Shown here piece after piece: positions 8,344 through 16,778 of a stretch of 64,000 bases of DNA. Made by a program: the position numbers and the translations under genes. Under the pieces are notes generated by a model. It was given only the letters and a program-made list of their open reading frames with translations, ran no database searches and had not been told where the DNA came from. Within the stretch, counting starts at the first letter, position 1. Each line of letters begins with the position of its first letter. Source of the DNA: Pirellulaceae bacterium (GTDB taxonomy: Bacteria > Planctomycetota > Planctomycetia > Pirellulales > Pirellulaceae); assembly GCA_023382975.1 (NCBI GenBank), contig JAHDXO010000040.1:38882-102881 (forward strand). Reading direction: 5' to 3'.

Positions 8344-8883
8344 TCACTCACGTAGGTAGTCGGGCGGCACGGCGTCCGTCAGCCAGACGCCGTTCTCGGA
8401 CCTGTAGAACGTGTGCCCCTCGCGGAACATCCGGCCGGCTTCGATCACCAGGACCACCGGCCGACCACGGCGCTGGCCAACTTTCGTCGCCGTCTGGATA
8501 TCGGGCGACAAGTGGACGTGATGCCGTTTGCCCTTGGTCAGCCCGTCCCGGCGGATCGACTCCAGAAACCGTGAAACGGTGCCGTGATACAGCAGCTCGG
8601 GCGGCTCCACCGGCGCCAGCCCCAAGTCAACTGGTAGCGAATGGCCCTGGTTGGCCCGAATCCGACTGCCATCTGCCGAGAACGCGAACCGCTGCTTGTC
8701 GTTCGTCCGGACCACGGCATCTAGCTGCTCCCGGGAGATTGTCCGGCCATGCTGGGCACAAGCCGCCAGCAGCACCTCGACCGACACCCAGCCCTCGGCG
8801 TCCAGCGTGATGCCGATCGCGTCCGGGCGGTGGCGAAGGACCAGGCTCAAGAATTTGCTGGTGGCAGCAGGCTGTTCGCTCAT
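8344..8883 (-). CDS. kptA: RNA 2'-phosphotransferase, Tpt1/KptA family
   Basis: KptA transfers an internal 2'-phosphate from RNA to NAD+, releasing nicotinamide and ADP-ribose 1''-2'' cyclic phosphate. The 179-residue protein has the family order. A winged-helix N-lobe comes first: KFLSLVLRHRPDAIGITLDAEGWVSV, then VVRTNDKQRFAFSADGSRIRANQGHS. The catalytic lobe follows: LYHGTVSRFLESIRRDGL, KRHHVHLSPDIQTATKVG and GVWLTDAVPPDYL. The Arg-His of LRHRPD and the later HG-T, R and HVHLS residues match known NAD-binding positions. The start at 8883 overlaps the stop of the upstream nuclease gene (ATGA), so the two are translationally coupled. In bacteria its natural substrate is mostly unknown. Confidence 0.93.
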   Translation of the reverse strand: MSEQPAATSKFLSLVLRHRPDAIGITLDAEGWVSVEVLLAACAQHGRTISREQLDAVVRTNDKQRFAFSADGSRIRANQGHSLPVDLGLAPVEPPELLYHGTVSRFLESIRRDGLTKGKRHHVHLSPDIQTATKVGQRRGRPVVLVIEAGRMFREGHTFYRSENGVWLTDAVPPDYLRE

Positions 8884-9914
8884 GACTGTTCTTCGGCTTC
8901 CGCCTCGTCCGCTTCGTCTGTTTGCGAGCCATCGGTCCATATCACCGCGAGCAGATTTTTCGTCGCAGCTTGGTGGAAGTATCGGAAGTCGCCATCTGTG
9001 CTCAGAAAGAACCGCAGACACTCTCCATTCTTGACCGGCTTCACGTTGTCGGGTTGACTCAGCCCCTGCTGCCAGAACTTGACATCGTCTGAAAAGCGGC
9101 CCTGCTGCCAACCGTAGACGTTCTGCCTGTGGGCAGCAAGGAACCACCGACGTTTGCCGGCAATCCGGTAGCGGAGAATCCGTTTCGCCAAGTACGACTC
9201 TCTATTCTGAGCAAGTTCCTGTTTGAAGAAGGACACGATGGCGGCGTTGGGGATTCCCGCCATCGCGGCCTCCCAGTCGGCCCACTTGGTCGCTGTGACG
9301 TCTATCTTGCGACGGCGAGGAATCGCCTGTTGTGCGAGTTCTGGTGCCGGGAAAACATTGGAGCACACGAGGTACTCTGCGTTCGTAGTCTCGTCTCTCG
9401 CGACTGCAATCCGGCAGCATGTGATGTCCACGCCGAACTGCTCGCTGAGCCATTCCGCCCCGACGAGCAGGGCGTAGTCGAAGGCTTCTGCTACGAGGAT
9501 GATCCGTTGCTTTCGGTTGACCTCTTCAAGTTCGACATCCATGAAGCCTTCCAGGGCCTCCTGGCGATCAGGGCTGAGCAGTTGGAGAAGGTCGTCCGAC
9601 GTCCACTTCGCAATCATCCCAGCGTACGAGATCGCCTGAAACAGATGCAGCTTATGGCTACCCCGCTTCAACTCGATGATGACACACGTCCCCTCCTTGT
9701 CTACGGCCAGCAGGTCGATCCGATCCGACACGGTTTCTGACGGTTCAACTTCCTTGCCGAGCAAGAACAGGTTCTGCCCGATCTCCTTGCAGAAGGCGTC
9801 CGGGCTGTTTGCGATGCACTCCTGCAGATCGTACCGCTCGGTGATGGACACGTCGGCCAACTTCGGCGTCTCCAGAAGCGAGAAGCTGCGGTTGTTACGG
9901 TCGATTCTTAACAT
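8880..9914 (-). CDS. PD-(D/E)XK nuclease-like protein (NucS/DUF91-like)
   Basis: The N-terminal half (to about residue 130) has the nuclease core: ESETVSDRIDLLAVDKEGTCVIIELKRG supplies Asp, then E-x-K. The following LHLFQAISYAGMIAKW is the alpha helix often found after this motif in NucS and DUF91 proteins. The remainder, about 200 residues, is of unknown function and ends in an acidic tail rich in Glu, Ala and Asp. It overlaps kptA by 4 bp and so is probably in one operon with it. It could act on DNA or RNA; defence or repair is possible but not shown. Confidence 0.7.
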   Translation of the reverse strand: MLRIDRNNRSFSLLETPKLADVSITERYDLQECIANSPDAFCKEIGQNLFLLGKEVEPSETVSDRIDLLAVDKEGTCVIIELKRGSHKLHLFQAISYAGMIAKWTSDDLLQLLSPDRQEALEGFMDVELEEVNRKQRIILVAEAFDYALLVGAEWLSEQFGVDITCCRIAVARDETTNAEYLVCSNVFPAPELAQQAIPRRRKIDVTATKWADWEAAMAGIPNAAIVSFFKQELAQNRESYLAKRILRYRIAGKRRWFLAAHRQNVYGWQQGRFSDDVKFWQQGLSQPDNVKPVKNGECLRFFLSTDGDFRYFHQAATKNLLAVIWTDGSQTDEADEAEAEEQS

Positions 9915-10059
9915 GGCGGTTATCCTCGTTCGGCAAGAACAGCGTCCTCATTCAAACACCGGACATTCTAATCGCTGCTCAGGCCAACGGCAGCACGGTG
10001 AAGGCAAGGCAGCCAAGGCGACACCGATGGAACGCGCCCCAACGGCGACACTAGGCTGC

Positions 10060-11151
10060 TCAATACGGCGGGGCGAGGCGGCGGAATCCGTGCAGCAGCA
10101 CTACGATCAGGAACAGCAGGTTGCGTGGCGGCACGGCGGGCCAGAAGTAAGGCACCGGCCCCAGGGGCCGTCCGTCCCGTTTCTGCTGGGCGAGGCGCAC
10201 CGCCACCCTCCGCAGCAACCCGACAGACCGCGGCCAGTCGATGATCCCGTCCATCCAGTCCGCCGGGATGCGGCCGGCCCCGACCGTTCCGTCGGCCAAC
10301 GCTCCGACAATGGCGCCCACTGTGTCGGTGTCACCGCCGCAGTCCAACGCGGCTTCCAGGGTGGCGCGAAAGTCGCCGTAGTGCCGCAGCCAAGCGTACA
10401 CGGCCACCGGGACCGTATGGTAGACGTAGCCGGTCACTCCGTCGCCCAGCCCCAGGTAAGCGGCAAAATCGACAACCGAATCCCTGTGTGTCCAAGCCGC
10501 GAGCATTTTGCCCACCAACTCGCTCCACTCCCGATCATCCGAAGCCAACTTCGCCAGCAGGTCGCCCACGAAGTCGGCGCTCGGCGGATCGGCGGGGTCA
10601 TGCTGCACGGCCCAGGCAGCCACCCGGGCGACCGCCAACGCTCCAGTCAGGGCACGTGGGTCCGTATGGGTCAGTCTGGTCGAAGCGGCGACGAAGCGCT
10701 CGATGCTGTTTTGGTCATCGAAGAAGTAGGCACCGAGCAGCGCGCTTCGCATAGCCGGGCCGTTGCCGGCCGAGTGGACGCCGCTGCGCTCGGGCGGAAA
10801 ACCCAGCCACAGCTTCAGGCAGGCGCTGGCGGTCGCCATCCCAACGCCGGCCGGCAGTCCCAGGAACCACCAGCGCAATCGCCATGCGAGGCTGCGTGCG
10901 AAGGCCGTGGCGTCGTCCGGGTGCGCGACCAGCAACTGTGCCACCATCAGCGTGTGCTCGGTGTCGTCGCTGATCATGCCGCGCCCGATCAGAAACCGTT
11001 GACGCCAGGGGCCGGGGAACAGACGCTGCCGTCGGCGAGGCGACAGGCCCTCGGCGGGCAGGCCCACGGCGTCGCCTACGGCCGTGCCCAACAGAATCCC
11101 GGCCAGCCGGTCCCCGAACATGTTGTCTTGCATCGGTTCCGTTCCCGTCAC
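10060..11151 (-). CDS. ADP-ribosylglycohydrolase (DraG/ARH-like)
   Basis: This family removes ADP-ribose from proteins, nucleic acids or small molecules. The dinuclear metal-site motifs are clear: RLAGILLGTAVGDAVGLPAEG at the N-terminus, MISDDTEHTLMVAQLL (Asp-Asp-Thr) and ALDCGGDTDTVGAIVGALAD (Asp-x-Asp). The 363-residue length fits the family. Either Met at 11151 or the one at 11133 (MQDNMFGDRLAG) may be the start. It lies 145 bp upstream of the nuclease/kptA pair on the same strand, and KptA produces a cyclic ADP-ribose phosphate, so a link in ADP-ribose metabolism is plausible but inferred. Confidence 0.88.
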   Translation of the reverse strand: MTGTEPMQDNMFGDRLAGILLGTAVGDAVGLPAEGLSPRRRQRLFPGPWRQRFLIGRGMISDDTEHTLMVAQLLVAHPDDATAFARSLAWRLRWWFLGLPAGVGMATASACLKLWLGFPPERSGVHSAGNGPAMRSALLGAYFFDDQNSIERFVAASTRLTHTDPRALTGALAVARVAAWAVQHDPADPPSADFVGDLLAKLASDDREWSELVGKMLAAWTHRDSVVDFAAYLGLGDGVTGYVYHTVPVAVYAWLRHYGDFRATLEAALDCGGDTDTVGAIVGALADGTVGAGRIPADWMDGIIDWPRSVGLLRRVAVRLAQQKRDGRPLGPVPYFWPAVPPRNLLFLIVVLLHGFRRLAPPY

Positions 11152-11236
11152 GGTCGATTCTGTAGAGCGTCAATTAGCTTTCCCTGGTGAGCGTCAATTA
11201 GGCGGGACGTTCGCTTTGCGCGATCGGGTGGGTCGC

Positions 11237-11866
11237 CTACGAGACGATGGCTACGCGGCGGCCGTGGATGCGCAGTCGGCCGGCGGCGAACAGTTGAATC
11301 GCGTCGGGATAGGCTTCGCATTCCTGCTCGAAGACGCGCGCGGCGAGCGTGTCGGGGGTATCGTCGTCCAGTACGGGGACGGTTCGCTGCACGACGATCG
11401 GACCGTGGTCGTAGTGATTGTCGGCGAAATGGACCGTGCAGCCGCTGACTTTGGCACCGTACTCCAAGACGGCTTCGTGGACGCGGTGGCCGTAGTAGCC
11501 TTGTCCGCAGAAGGCGGGAATCAACGCCGGGTGGATGTTCATCACGCGGTTCTCGAAGTCGTCCGGAATCAGCACGTGCTTGAGGAACCCGCCCATGACG
11601 ACCAATTGGACGCCCGCGTCGCGGCACGGCTGGAACATGGCGTCGCGATACGCTTCGGGCGCGGCGTAGTCGCGCGATGGAACGACAAGGGTCGGTATCG
11701 ACGCCTCGGCCGCATACTGAAGTCCGCGGGCCGACCGGGTGCTGGAAACGACCAGTCGGACTTCCGCGGCAACTCGACCCGCAGCGATCTTCTCCAACAG
11801 GTTCCGCAACGTGGTGCCGCCACCGGAAATAAAGACGGCCACGGGCAGAGGTGCTGGTACGTTCAT
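11237..11866 (-). CDS. purN: Phosphoribosylglycinamide formyltransferase
   Basis: PurN transfers a formyl group from 10-formyl-THF to GAR in purine synthesis. The sequence has the N-terminal phosphate-binding loop (AVFISGGGTTLRNLLEK), the ARGLQYA segment and the catalytic region: FENRVMNIHPALIPAF with Asn and His, and FADNHYDHGPIVVQR with the catalytic Asp. Its 209 residues match the family. It is followed on the plus-strand map by a palindromic repeat and the end of ileS, both on the same strand. Confidence 0.93.
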   Translation of the reverse strand: MNVPAPLPVAVFISGGGTTLRNLLEKIAAGRVAAEVRLVVSSTRSARGLQYAAEASIPTLVVPSRDYAAPEAYRDAMFQPCRDAGVQLVVMGGFLKHVLIPDDFENRVMNIHPALIPAFCGQGYYGHRVHEAVLEYGAKVSGCTVHFADNHYDHGPIVVQRTVPVLDDDTPDTLAARVFEQECEAYPDAIQLFAAGRLRIHGRRVAIVS

Positions 11867-11947
11867 CGTGCGGAATCTCCTGTGCTGAAGATCGGCGATT
11901 GCCCAGGGACAACGGGTAACGGCCGGTCGTTCTGGTCGATGGTGGCG

Positions 11948-11996
11948 CAGACTGGCAGCCTGCGTTTCGGGGGTACAGGCTGGCAGCCTGTGCTAC
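11948..11996. repeat. Palindromic repeat, two copies (one degenerate)
   Basis: A full copy at 11975-11996 has the core ACAGGCTGGCAGCCTGT followed by GCTAC. A degenerate copy lies at 11948-11966. The core is nearly self-complementary (arms ACAGGC/GCCTGT). The full copy ends 6 bp past the ileS stop codon. Further copies are at 30300-30351 and 33322-33378. Confidence 0.85.
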
Positions 11997-12002
11997 GCGG
12001 CG

Positions 12003-15000
12003 TCAATCTTCGCTGGGATCGTTCCAGTCGTGCAGGATCTGGATGTAGAGCGTCATGGGGCACTTGGCAAGCTCCTGTTCGACTGCCTCGACGTCGGCCA
12101 GCGGACCCTGGACCACTTCGATCGCCAGCGTTTCGCTCTTGATGTAATCGTCGTTTTCAACCAGGGCGGTCGTCAGATCCTGCGAAGTGGTGACGATGCC
12201 CAGTCGGATGCGGTCGGTGAAGTCGCAATCCAGTTCCTTGCGACGTTCGTTGACTGAGCGGACGAGATCGCGCACCAAGCCTTCGCGGACCAGTTCCGGC
12301 GTCAATTCGGTGTTCAGCACGACCACCGAGCGATCACCCTGCGCCGCAGCCCATCCCTCGCGGGCCTGCAAGCGGACCTGGATGTCCTCGTTGTCCAGTT
12401 CGATCGACTGACCTTCGACCTGCAACACCACCCGGCCGGCACGGTTCAACTCGGCCAGCAACAGTCCGCCGTCGACGGCCGCCAGGGCTTGCTTGACCTG
12501 CGGCATCAGTTTGCCGACCCGGGGCCCAAGGCGTTTGAAGTTTGGCTGCACTTGATAGGCGATGTACTGGTCGGCCTGCTGGGTGTAGTGGACCTGCTTG
12601 ACGTTCAACTCTTCGCGCAGCAGCGAGTCGTGCTGCTCCAGCCAACTGCGGTGCGAGTCGTCCGCCAGGATCACTTCGACCTTCGACAGCGGCTGGCGCA
12701 CCTTGAGTTTGTTCTCCATGCGAACGCGGAGACCGGACGAGGCGATCTCGCGGAGCAAGGCCATCTGTGCCGAAAGCTGATCGTCGACCGCGGCCGGATC
12801 GGGTGCGGGATAGTCGCATAGATGGACGCTCTCCAACGCCCGGTCCCCGAACACGCCGGCCAGGTTCCTCCAGAGCGCTTCGGCCAGGAACGGGGTAAAC
12901 GGGGCGATCAGTTTGCTGGTGGTCAACAGACACTGGTACAGCGTCCAGTAGGCATCCAGCTTGTCGGGCGAATCCGTTGCGGCGGCCCAGAAGCGTTCGC
13001 GACTGCGGCGGACGTACCAGTTGCTGAGCGCGTCGACGAAAGCGCTCAACTGCTTGCACGCCCCGTAGTTGTCGTAGGCGTCCATCCGCTCGGTCACAAA
13101 ATCCACGGTGCGCTGCAGTTCGCTCAGCACCCAGCGGTCCAGTTCGCCGCGTTCGGCCAGCGGTCGAAAGCCCGCGGCGCCAACCAGATCGGCGTCGGTC
13201 AACTGGTCGACTTGCCTTTCGATGCGGCTCGCCGGATCGAAACCGTCGATGTTCGCGTAGATCACGAAGAAGCTGTACACGTTCCACAGCCGCAGCAGAA
13301 ATTCGGGAATGCTCTCCTTGATGGCTTTTTCGCTGTAGATGATCGAATTCCAAGGCGCCTGGTTGGCGAAGAAGTACCAGCGCAGTGCGTCGGCGCCGTA
13401 GACGTCGAAGATCTCTTGCGGGCTGCGGTAGTTGCGCAACTGCTTGGACATCTTGCCGATCTTGTGGACCGTCTTTTCATGGCACAGTTCCCGCGCGTCG
13501 GATTCGGTCAGAAACCGCTGCTTGCCGTCGGAGCTCTCCCACCACTCGGCCAGCATCAGGCCAAGCACGATGCAGGTCTGGTAGGGATGCGGAAACGCAT
13601 GCGGCCGGGTTTCGGGCGACTCGGAATCCTGATCGCCGAACAGCATTGTGCTGATCGCCAGCAGGCTGTAGAACCAGCCCCGGGTTTGGTCCAACGCTTC
13701 GCTGATGAAATGCGCAGGGAACTGCTCTTCGAAGCGTTCGCGGCCTTGATGCGGATAGCCCCACTGGGCGAACGGCATCGACCCCGAGTCGTACCAGCAG
13801 TCGATCACTTCGGGCACGCGATGCATGCGCCCCCCGCTTGCGAACGGCGAAGCGTACGTGACCGCGTCGATGTACGGTTTGTGGACTTTCAGATCTTCGG
13901 CCAGTTCGGGCTTGGCCTCTTTGGCCCGCAGCCAGACGTCCACGCCCTGGACGCCGGGCTTGGACAGCAGTTCTTCGTAGCTGGCGATGGCCTCCATCTG
14001 TCCCGTCTGGCTGCACACCCAGATCGGCAGCGGCGTACCCCAGTAGCGTTCCCTCGACAGCGCCCAATCGACGTTGGTTTCCAGAAAGTTGCCGAACCGG
14101 CCGCTGCGGATGTGGTCGGGCAACCAGTTGATCTGCTGGTTGTTGGCCAGCATCCGGTCCTTGAACTGCGTCGTGCGGATGAACCAGCTCTGCCGCGGAT
14201 ACTGGATCAGCGGATCTTCTTCGGCCCGCCAGCAGAACGGGTAATCGTGCAAGTACTGTTCCTGATGGTAAAGCAGACCGCGGTCGCGCAACTGGCGGTT
14301 GATTTCCCGGTCGCAGTCCTTGACCCAACGACCTTGGTAATCCGGCGCCTCGGCGGTGAACTTGCCGTCCGGCCCCACCGCGCAGATCAGCGGAGGCCCT
14401 TGGCCGTCCACAAACCGTTTCTGCTCGCGGATCAGCACGTCGTAGTCCACCTCGCCGAACGCCGGTGCCTGGTGGACCACGCCGGTGCCGCTGTCCAGCG
14501 TTACGAACTCGGCGGCGACGATCCGCCACGCAATCGCCTCCGCGCCGCCTTCGGCCAGTTGACCGGTCTGGCTGTCCTGGGTGCGGTAGTAGTAGTCGAA
14601 GGGCGGCACGTAGCGGCGTCCGATTAGATCGCTACCGCGGCAGACCGATTCGCACGGCAGTTCGCGTTTGACTTTCGCAGCGATCGCGGGCACCAAGGCT
14701 TCGGCGACGATCAGCCGCTGGCCGGTTTCGCTGTCGACGACGGTCGCGTAGTTCAAATCGGGATGGACCGCGGCAAACTGATTGCTGGGCAGCGTCCAAG
14801 GCGTCGTGGTCCAGACCAGCAGCGACGTGTCCGGTTGGTCCACTAGCGGAAACAGCACGTACACGCTGGGGTCGGCCACTTCGCGGTAGCCCTGGCCCAC
14901 TTCGCCGCTGCTGAGCGCCGTGCCACCTTGAGCCCACCACCAGACGATTTTGTGGCCCCGGTACAACAGTCCCCGGTCGAACAGATTCTTCAGCGACCAC

Positions 15001-15482
15001 CAGACGCTCTCGACGTAGCTCTGGTGATAGGTCACGTAGGCTTCGTCCAACCGAATCCAAAACCCGAGCCGTTCGGTCAGCCGTTCCCACTCTTTCATGT
15101 AGCGCCAAACGCTTTCCTGGCACTTGTGGATGAACGGTTCCACGCCGTAGGCTTCGATCTCCTCCTTGGAATGGATCCCCAGCTCCTTGCAGACTTCGAC
15201 TTCGACCGGCAAGCCGTGGGTGTCCCAGCCACCCTTGCGCTCGCACAACTGACCTCGCATCGTCCGGTATCTCGGGAACAGATCCTTGATGGCCCGCGTC
15301 AGGCAATGGCCGGGGTGCGGCAATCCGTTGGCCGTCGGGGGGCCTTCGTAGAAGACGAACTTCGGTGCATCTTCGCGCCGCTGGAGCGACTGCTCGTAGA
15401 TGCGGCGCTCTCGCCAGAAGGCCAGAACGTCGTTCTCCAATTGAGGAAAGTCCACGCTGCTGGGAACCGGATCGAACATCAC
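12003..15482 (-). CDS. ileS: Isoleucyl-tRNA synthetase (long, eukaryotic-like type)
   Basis: This class I synthetase charges tRNA-Ile and edits valine. It has the HIGH-type motif as GLPHPGHCLTRAIKDLF near residue 54, WDTHGLPVE, the editing-domain segments (LLVWTTTPWTLPSN and GTGVVHQAPAFGEVDYD), DPLIQYPRQSWFIRT, and the KMSKS loop as GKMSKQLRNY. The last region is a long anticodon-binding and C-terminal part. The 1159-residue length and the early KFVFYEGPPTANGLPHPGH style fit the long type 2 IleS, many of which tolerate mupirocin. The start overlaps the stop of the upstream acidic-protein gene by 4 bp (ATGA). Confidence 0.97.
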   Translation of the reverse strand: MMFDPVPSSVDFPQLENDVLAFWRERRIYEQSLQRREDAPKFVFYEGPPTANGLPHPGHCLTRAIKDLFPRYRTMRGQLCERKGGWDTHGLPVEVEVCKELGIHSKEEIEAYGVEPFIHKCQESVWRYMKEWERLTERLGFWIRLDEAYVTYHQSYVESVWWSLKNLFDRGLLYRGHKIVWWWAQGGTALSSGEVGQGYREVADPSVYVLFPLVDQPDTSLLVWTTTPWTLPSNQFAAVHPDLNYATVVDSETGQRLIVAEALVPAIAAKVKRELPCESVCRGSDLIGRRYVPPFDYYYRTQDSQTGQLAEGGAEAIAWRIVAAEFVTLDSGTGVVHQAPAFGEVDYDVLIREQKRFVDGQGPPLICAVGPDGKFTAEAPDYQGRWVKDCDREINRQLRDRGLLYHQEQYLHDYPFCWRAEEDPLIQYPRQSWFIRTTQFKDRMLANNQQINWLPDHIRSGRFGNFLETNVDWALSRERYWGTPLPIWVCSQTGQMEAIASYEELLSKPGVQGVDVWLRAKEAKPELAEDLKVHKPYIDAVTYASPFASGGRMHRVPEVIDCWYDSGSMPFAQWGYPHQGRERFEEQFPAHFISEALDQTRGWFYSLLAISTMLFGDQDSESPETRPHAFPHPYQTCIVLGLMLAEWWESSDGKQRFLTESDARELCHEKTVHKIGKMSKQLRNYRSPQEIFDVYGADALRWYFFANQAPWNSIIYSEKAIKESIPEFLLRLWNVYSFFVIYANIDGFDPASRIERQVDQLTDADLVGAAGFRPLAERGELDRWVLSELQRTVDFVTERMDAYDNYGACKQLSAFVDALSNWYVRRSRERFWAAATDSPDKLDAYWTLYQCLLTTSKLIAPFTPFLAEALWRNLAGVFGDRALESVHLCDYPAPDPAAVDDQLSAQMALLREIASSGLRVRMENKLKVRQPLSKVEVILADDSHRSWLEQHDSLLREELNVKQVHYTQQADQYIAYQVQPNFKRLGPRVGKLMPQVKQALAAVDGGLLLAELNRAGRVVLQVEGQSIELDNEDIQVRLQAREGWAAAQGDRSVVVLNTELTPELVREGLVRDLVRSVNERRKELDCDFTDRIRLGIVTTSQDLTTALVENDDYIKSETLAIEVVQGPLADVEAVEQELAKCPMTLYIQILHDWNDPSED

Positions 15483-15880
15483 GTTTCTTCCCCGAAGTCT
15501 TCGTCGAAATCGTCCTCGGCCACCTCGCCGTCCTCTTCGTCCTTGCCCGCGGGATCGACATCAGGCTCGTCGGCCAATTCGTCCAGATCGGGCTTCAAGT
15601 CGATATCGTCTTCGCCGTCGTCGAACTCTTCGCCGAATTCGTCGTCGTCCAGGGTGTATTCATCTTCCAGCTCTTCCTCGAAGTCGTCATCGAATTCGTC
15701 GTCGAAGTCCTCGAAGTCATCGTCGTCGAAGTCGTCGAAATCCGAGATCTCGCCGAACACGGGCGGCGTAAACCCCGCATCGTCGTCTGCGAACTCATCC
15801 CGGTCGGGAGCCTGGTCATCGGGAAGCGGCTGGCAAGTCATCGTTGTGCCGATCGTAGGAAAAGGACTCGTGGTTATCAT
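15479..15880 (-). CDS. Highly acidic low-complexity protein
   Basis: About 133 residues, of which more than half are Asp or Glu, with runs such as DFDDFDDDDFEDFDDEF and EEELEDEYTLDDDEFGEEF. It should be disordered. No family is recognised. It sits between efpL and ileS and overlaps the ileS start by 4 bp, so it is translated together with ileS. Starts at 15904 (MREYVN) and 15841 (MTCQPLPDD) are alternatives, and none has a clear ribosome-binding site. The reverse strand is also open here because of the repeated GAC/GAA codons, but the minus-strand frame is preferred for its operon position. Confidence 0.6.
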   Translation of the reverse strand: MITTSPFPTIGTTMTCQPLPDDQAPDRDEFADDDAGFTPPVFGEISDFDDFDDDDFEDFDDEFDDDFEEELEDEYTLDDDEFGEEFDDGEDDIDLKPDLDELADEPDVDPAGKDEEDGEVAEDDFDEDFGEET

Positions 15881-15921
15881 GTCGGAATTCACGTACTCTC
15901 GCATATTCTGCGTGTGGTTCG

Positions 15922-16485
15922 TCAAACGCGGGAAAGAAAGTCGCCTGTTCGGGTATCTACCTTGATCCGTTCCCCTTGCTTCAGGTACTCGGGGACTTGG
16001 ACAATCAAGCCGGTTTCCAGGGTTGCCGGCTTGGTTCGCGACGTCGCGGAATTTCCGCGCACGGCTGGGTCGCATTCGGTAATCGTCAACTCCACGGTGA
16101 GCGGCAGTTGCAGGCCGACGCACTCGCCGTTGTAGAACAACGCCATCATGCCCTGCAGCGATTCGGTGACGTAGGGCATCTGGTCGGCTACTTCCTCCAG
16201 CGTTAGCGAATGTTGGTTGAAGTCCGTCTGGTCCAACAGATGCACGTGCGTCGCGTCCGCGTACATCAGATTGACGGCGCGTCGTTCGAAATCCGCTTCG
16301 TCCAGCGATTCCGTCCCTTTCAGCGTAATGTCGGTCTTCTGCCCCGTAACCAGGTGCCGCCCGCGGAACTTGTACAACGTCGCCGCGCCGCGCGCCGAGG
16401 GAGACTGGACGTTGACCGTCTCGATGATGATCGGCGCATCCCCATAGTTGACCACGGACCCCGGTTTGATTTCCTTCGCCAGCAT
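15922..16485 (-). CDS. yeiP: Elongation factor P-like protein EfpL (YeiP)
   Basis: A three-domain EF-P relative that helps ribosomes through stalling sequences. It belongs to the YeiP/EfpL branch rather than standard EF-P: the tip-loop segment reads VQSPSARGAATLYKFRGRH, with Arg where EF-P has the modified Lys, and the C-terminal part has SATSRTKPATLETGLIVQVP followed by EYLKQGERIKVDTRTGDFL. At 187 residues it has full length. Unmodified Arg means no Lys-modification enzyme is needed. It is co-directional with the acidic gene and ileS downstream. Confidence 0.92.
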   Translation of the reverse strand: MLAKEIKPGSVVNYGDAPIIIETVNVQSPSARGAATLYKFRGRHLVTGQKTDITLKGTESLDEADFERRAVNLMYADATHVHLLDQTDFNQHSLTLEEVADQMPYVTESLQGMMALFYNGECVGLQLPLTVELTITECDPAVRGNSATSRTKPATLETGLIVQVPEYLKQGERIKVDTRTGDFLSRV

Positions 16486-16527
16486 AAATTCCCTTCGCAG
16501 TTCGCGAAACCTCTCGACTTGTTACCG

Positions 16528-16764
16528 TTAATTCCAGCCTTCCTCGGGCTCGGGACCGCCGCCGGCCCAAGCTTCCAGCGCCACCAAAACCTCGTCCCGC
16601 TCCTCGCGGCTCGCCCATACCGACTCGTCCATCTCCAGCCGCACTTCGTACCGCCCCTCGCACATGCAGTCCTCGTTGCCGCAGAAGTGAGGCAAGTCGG
16701 AAACCCACATGATACGGTATAGAGGCACGTGTTTGTCGTCGATTACGCACAAGACATCGGCCAT
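16528..16764 (-). CDS. Small conserved-looking hypothetical protein
   Basis: A 78-residue protein, MADVLCVIDDKHVPLYRIMW, with three Cys and one His close together (HFCGNEDCMCEG) that could bind a metal, and an acidic end. The family is not recognised. It lies between efpL and proC on the same strand with short gaps (42 and 14 bp), so it is likely in the same transcript. Confidence 0.6.
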   Translation of the reverse strand: MADVLCVIDDKHVPLYRIMWVSDLPHFCGNEDCMCEGRYEVRLEMDESVWASREERDEVLVALEAWAGGGPEPEEGWN

Positions 16765-16778
16765 CGCTGCTGCTCCTG

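Noticed and set aside
12822..14627. A 601-residue plus-strand frame
   Set aside because: It is an antisense shadow of ileS produced by high GC content.
14928..15965. A plus-strand frame rich in Ser over the acidic gene
   Set aside because: It is the antisense of GAC/GAA repeats and of ileS, with no start signal and a low-complexity product.
15479..16750. A 423-residue frame extending the acidic protein upstream through efpL
   Set aside because: Its N-terminal part is an out-of-frame shadow of the efpL gene; only the acidic end is plausible.
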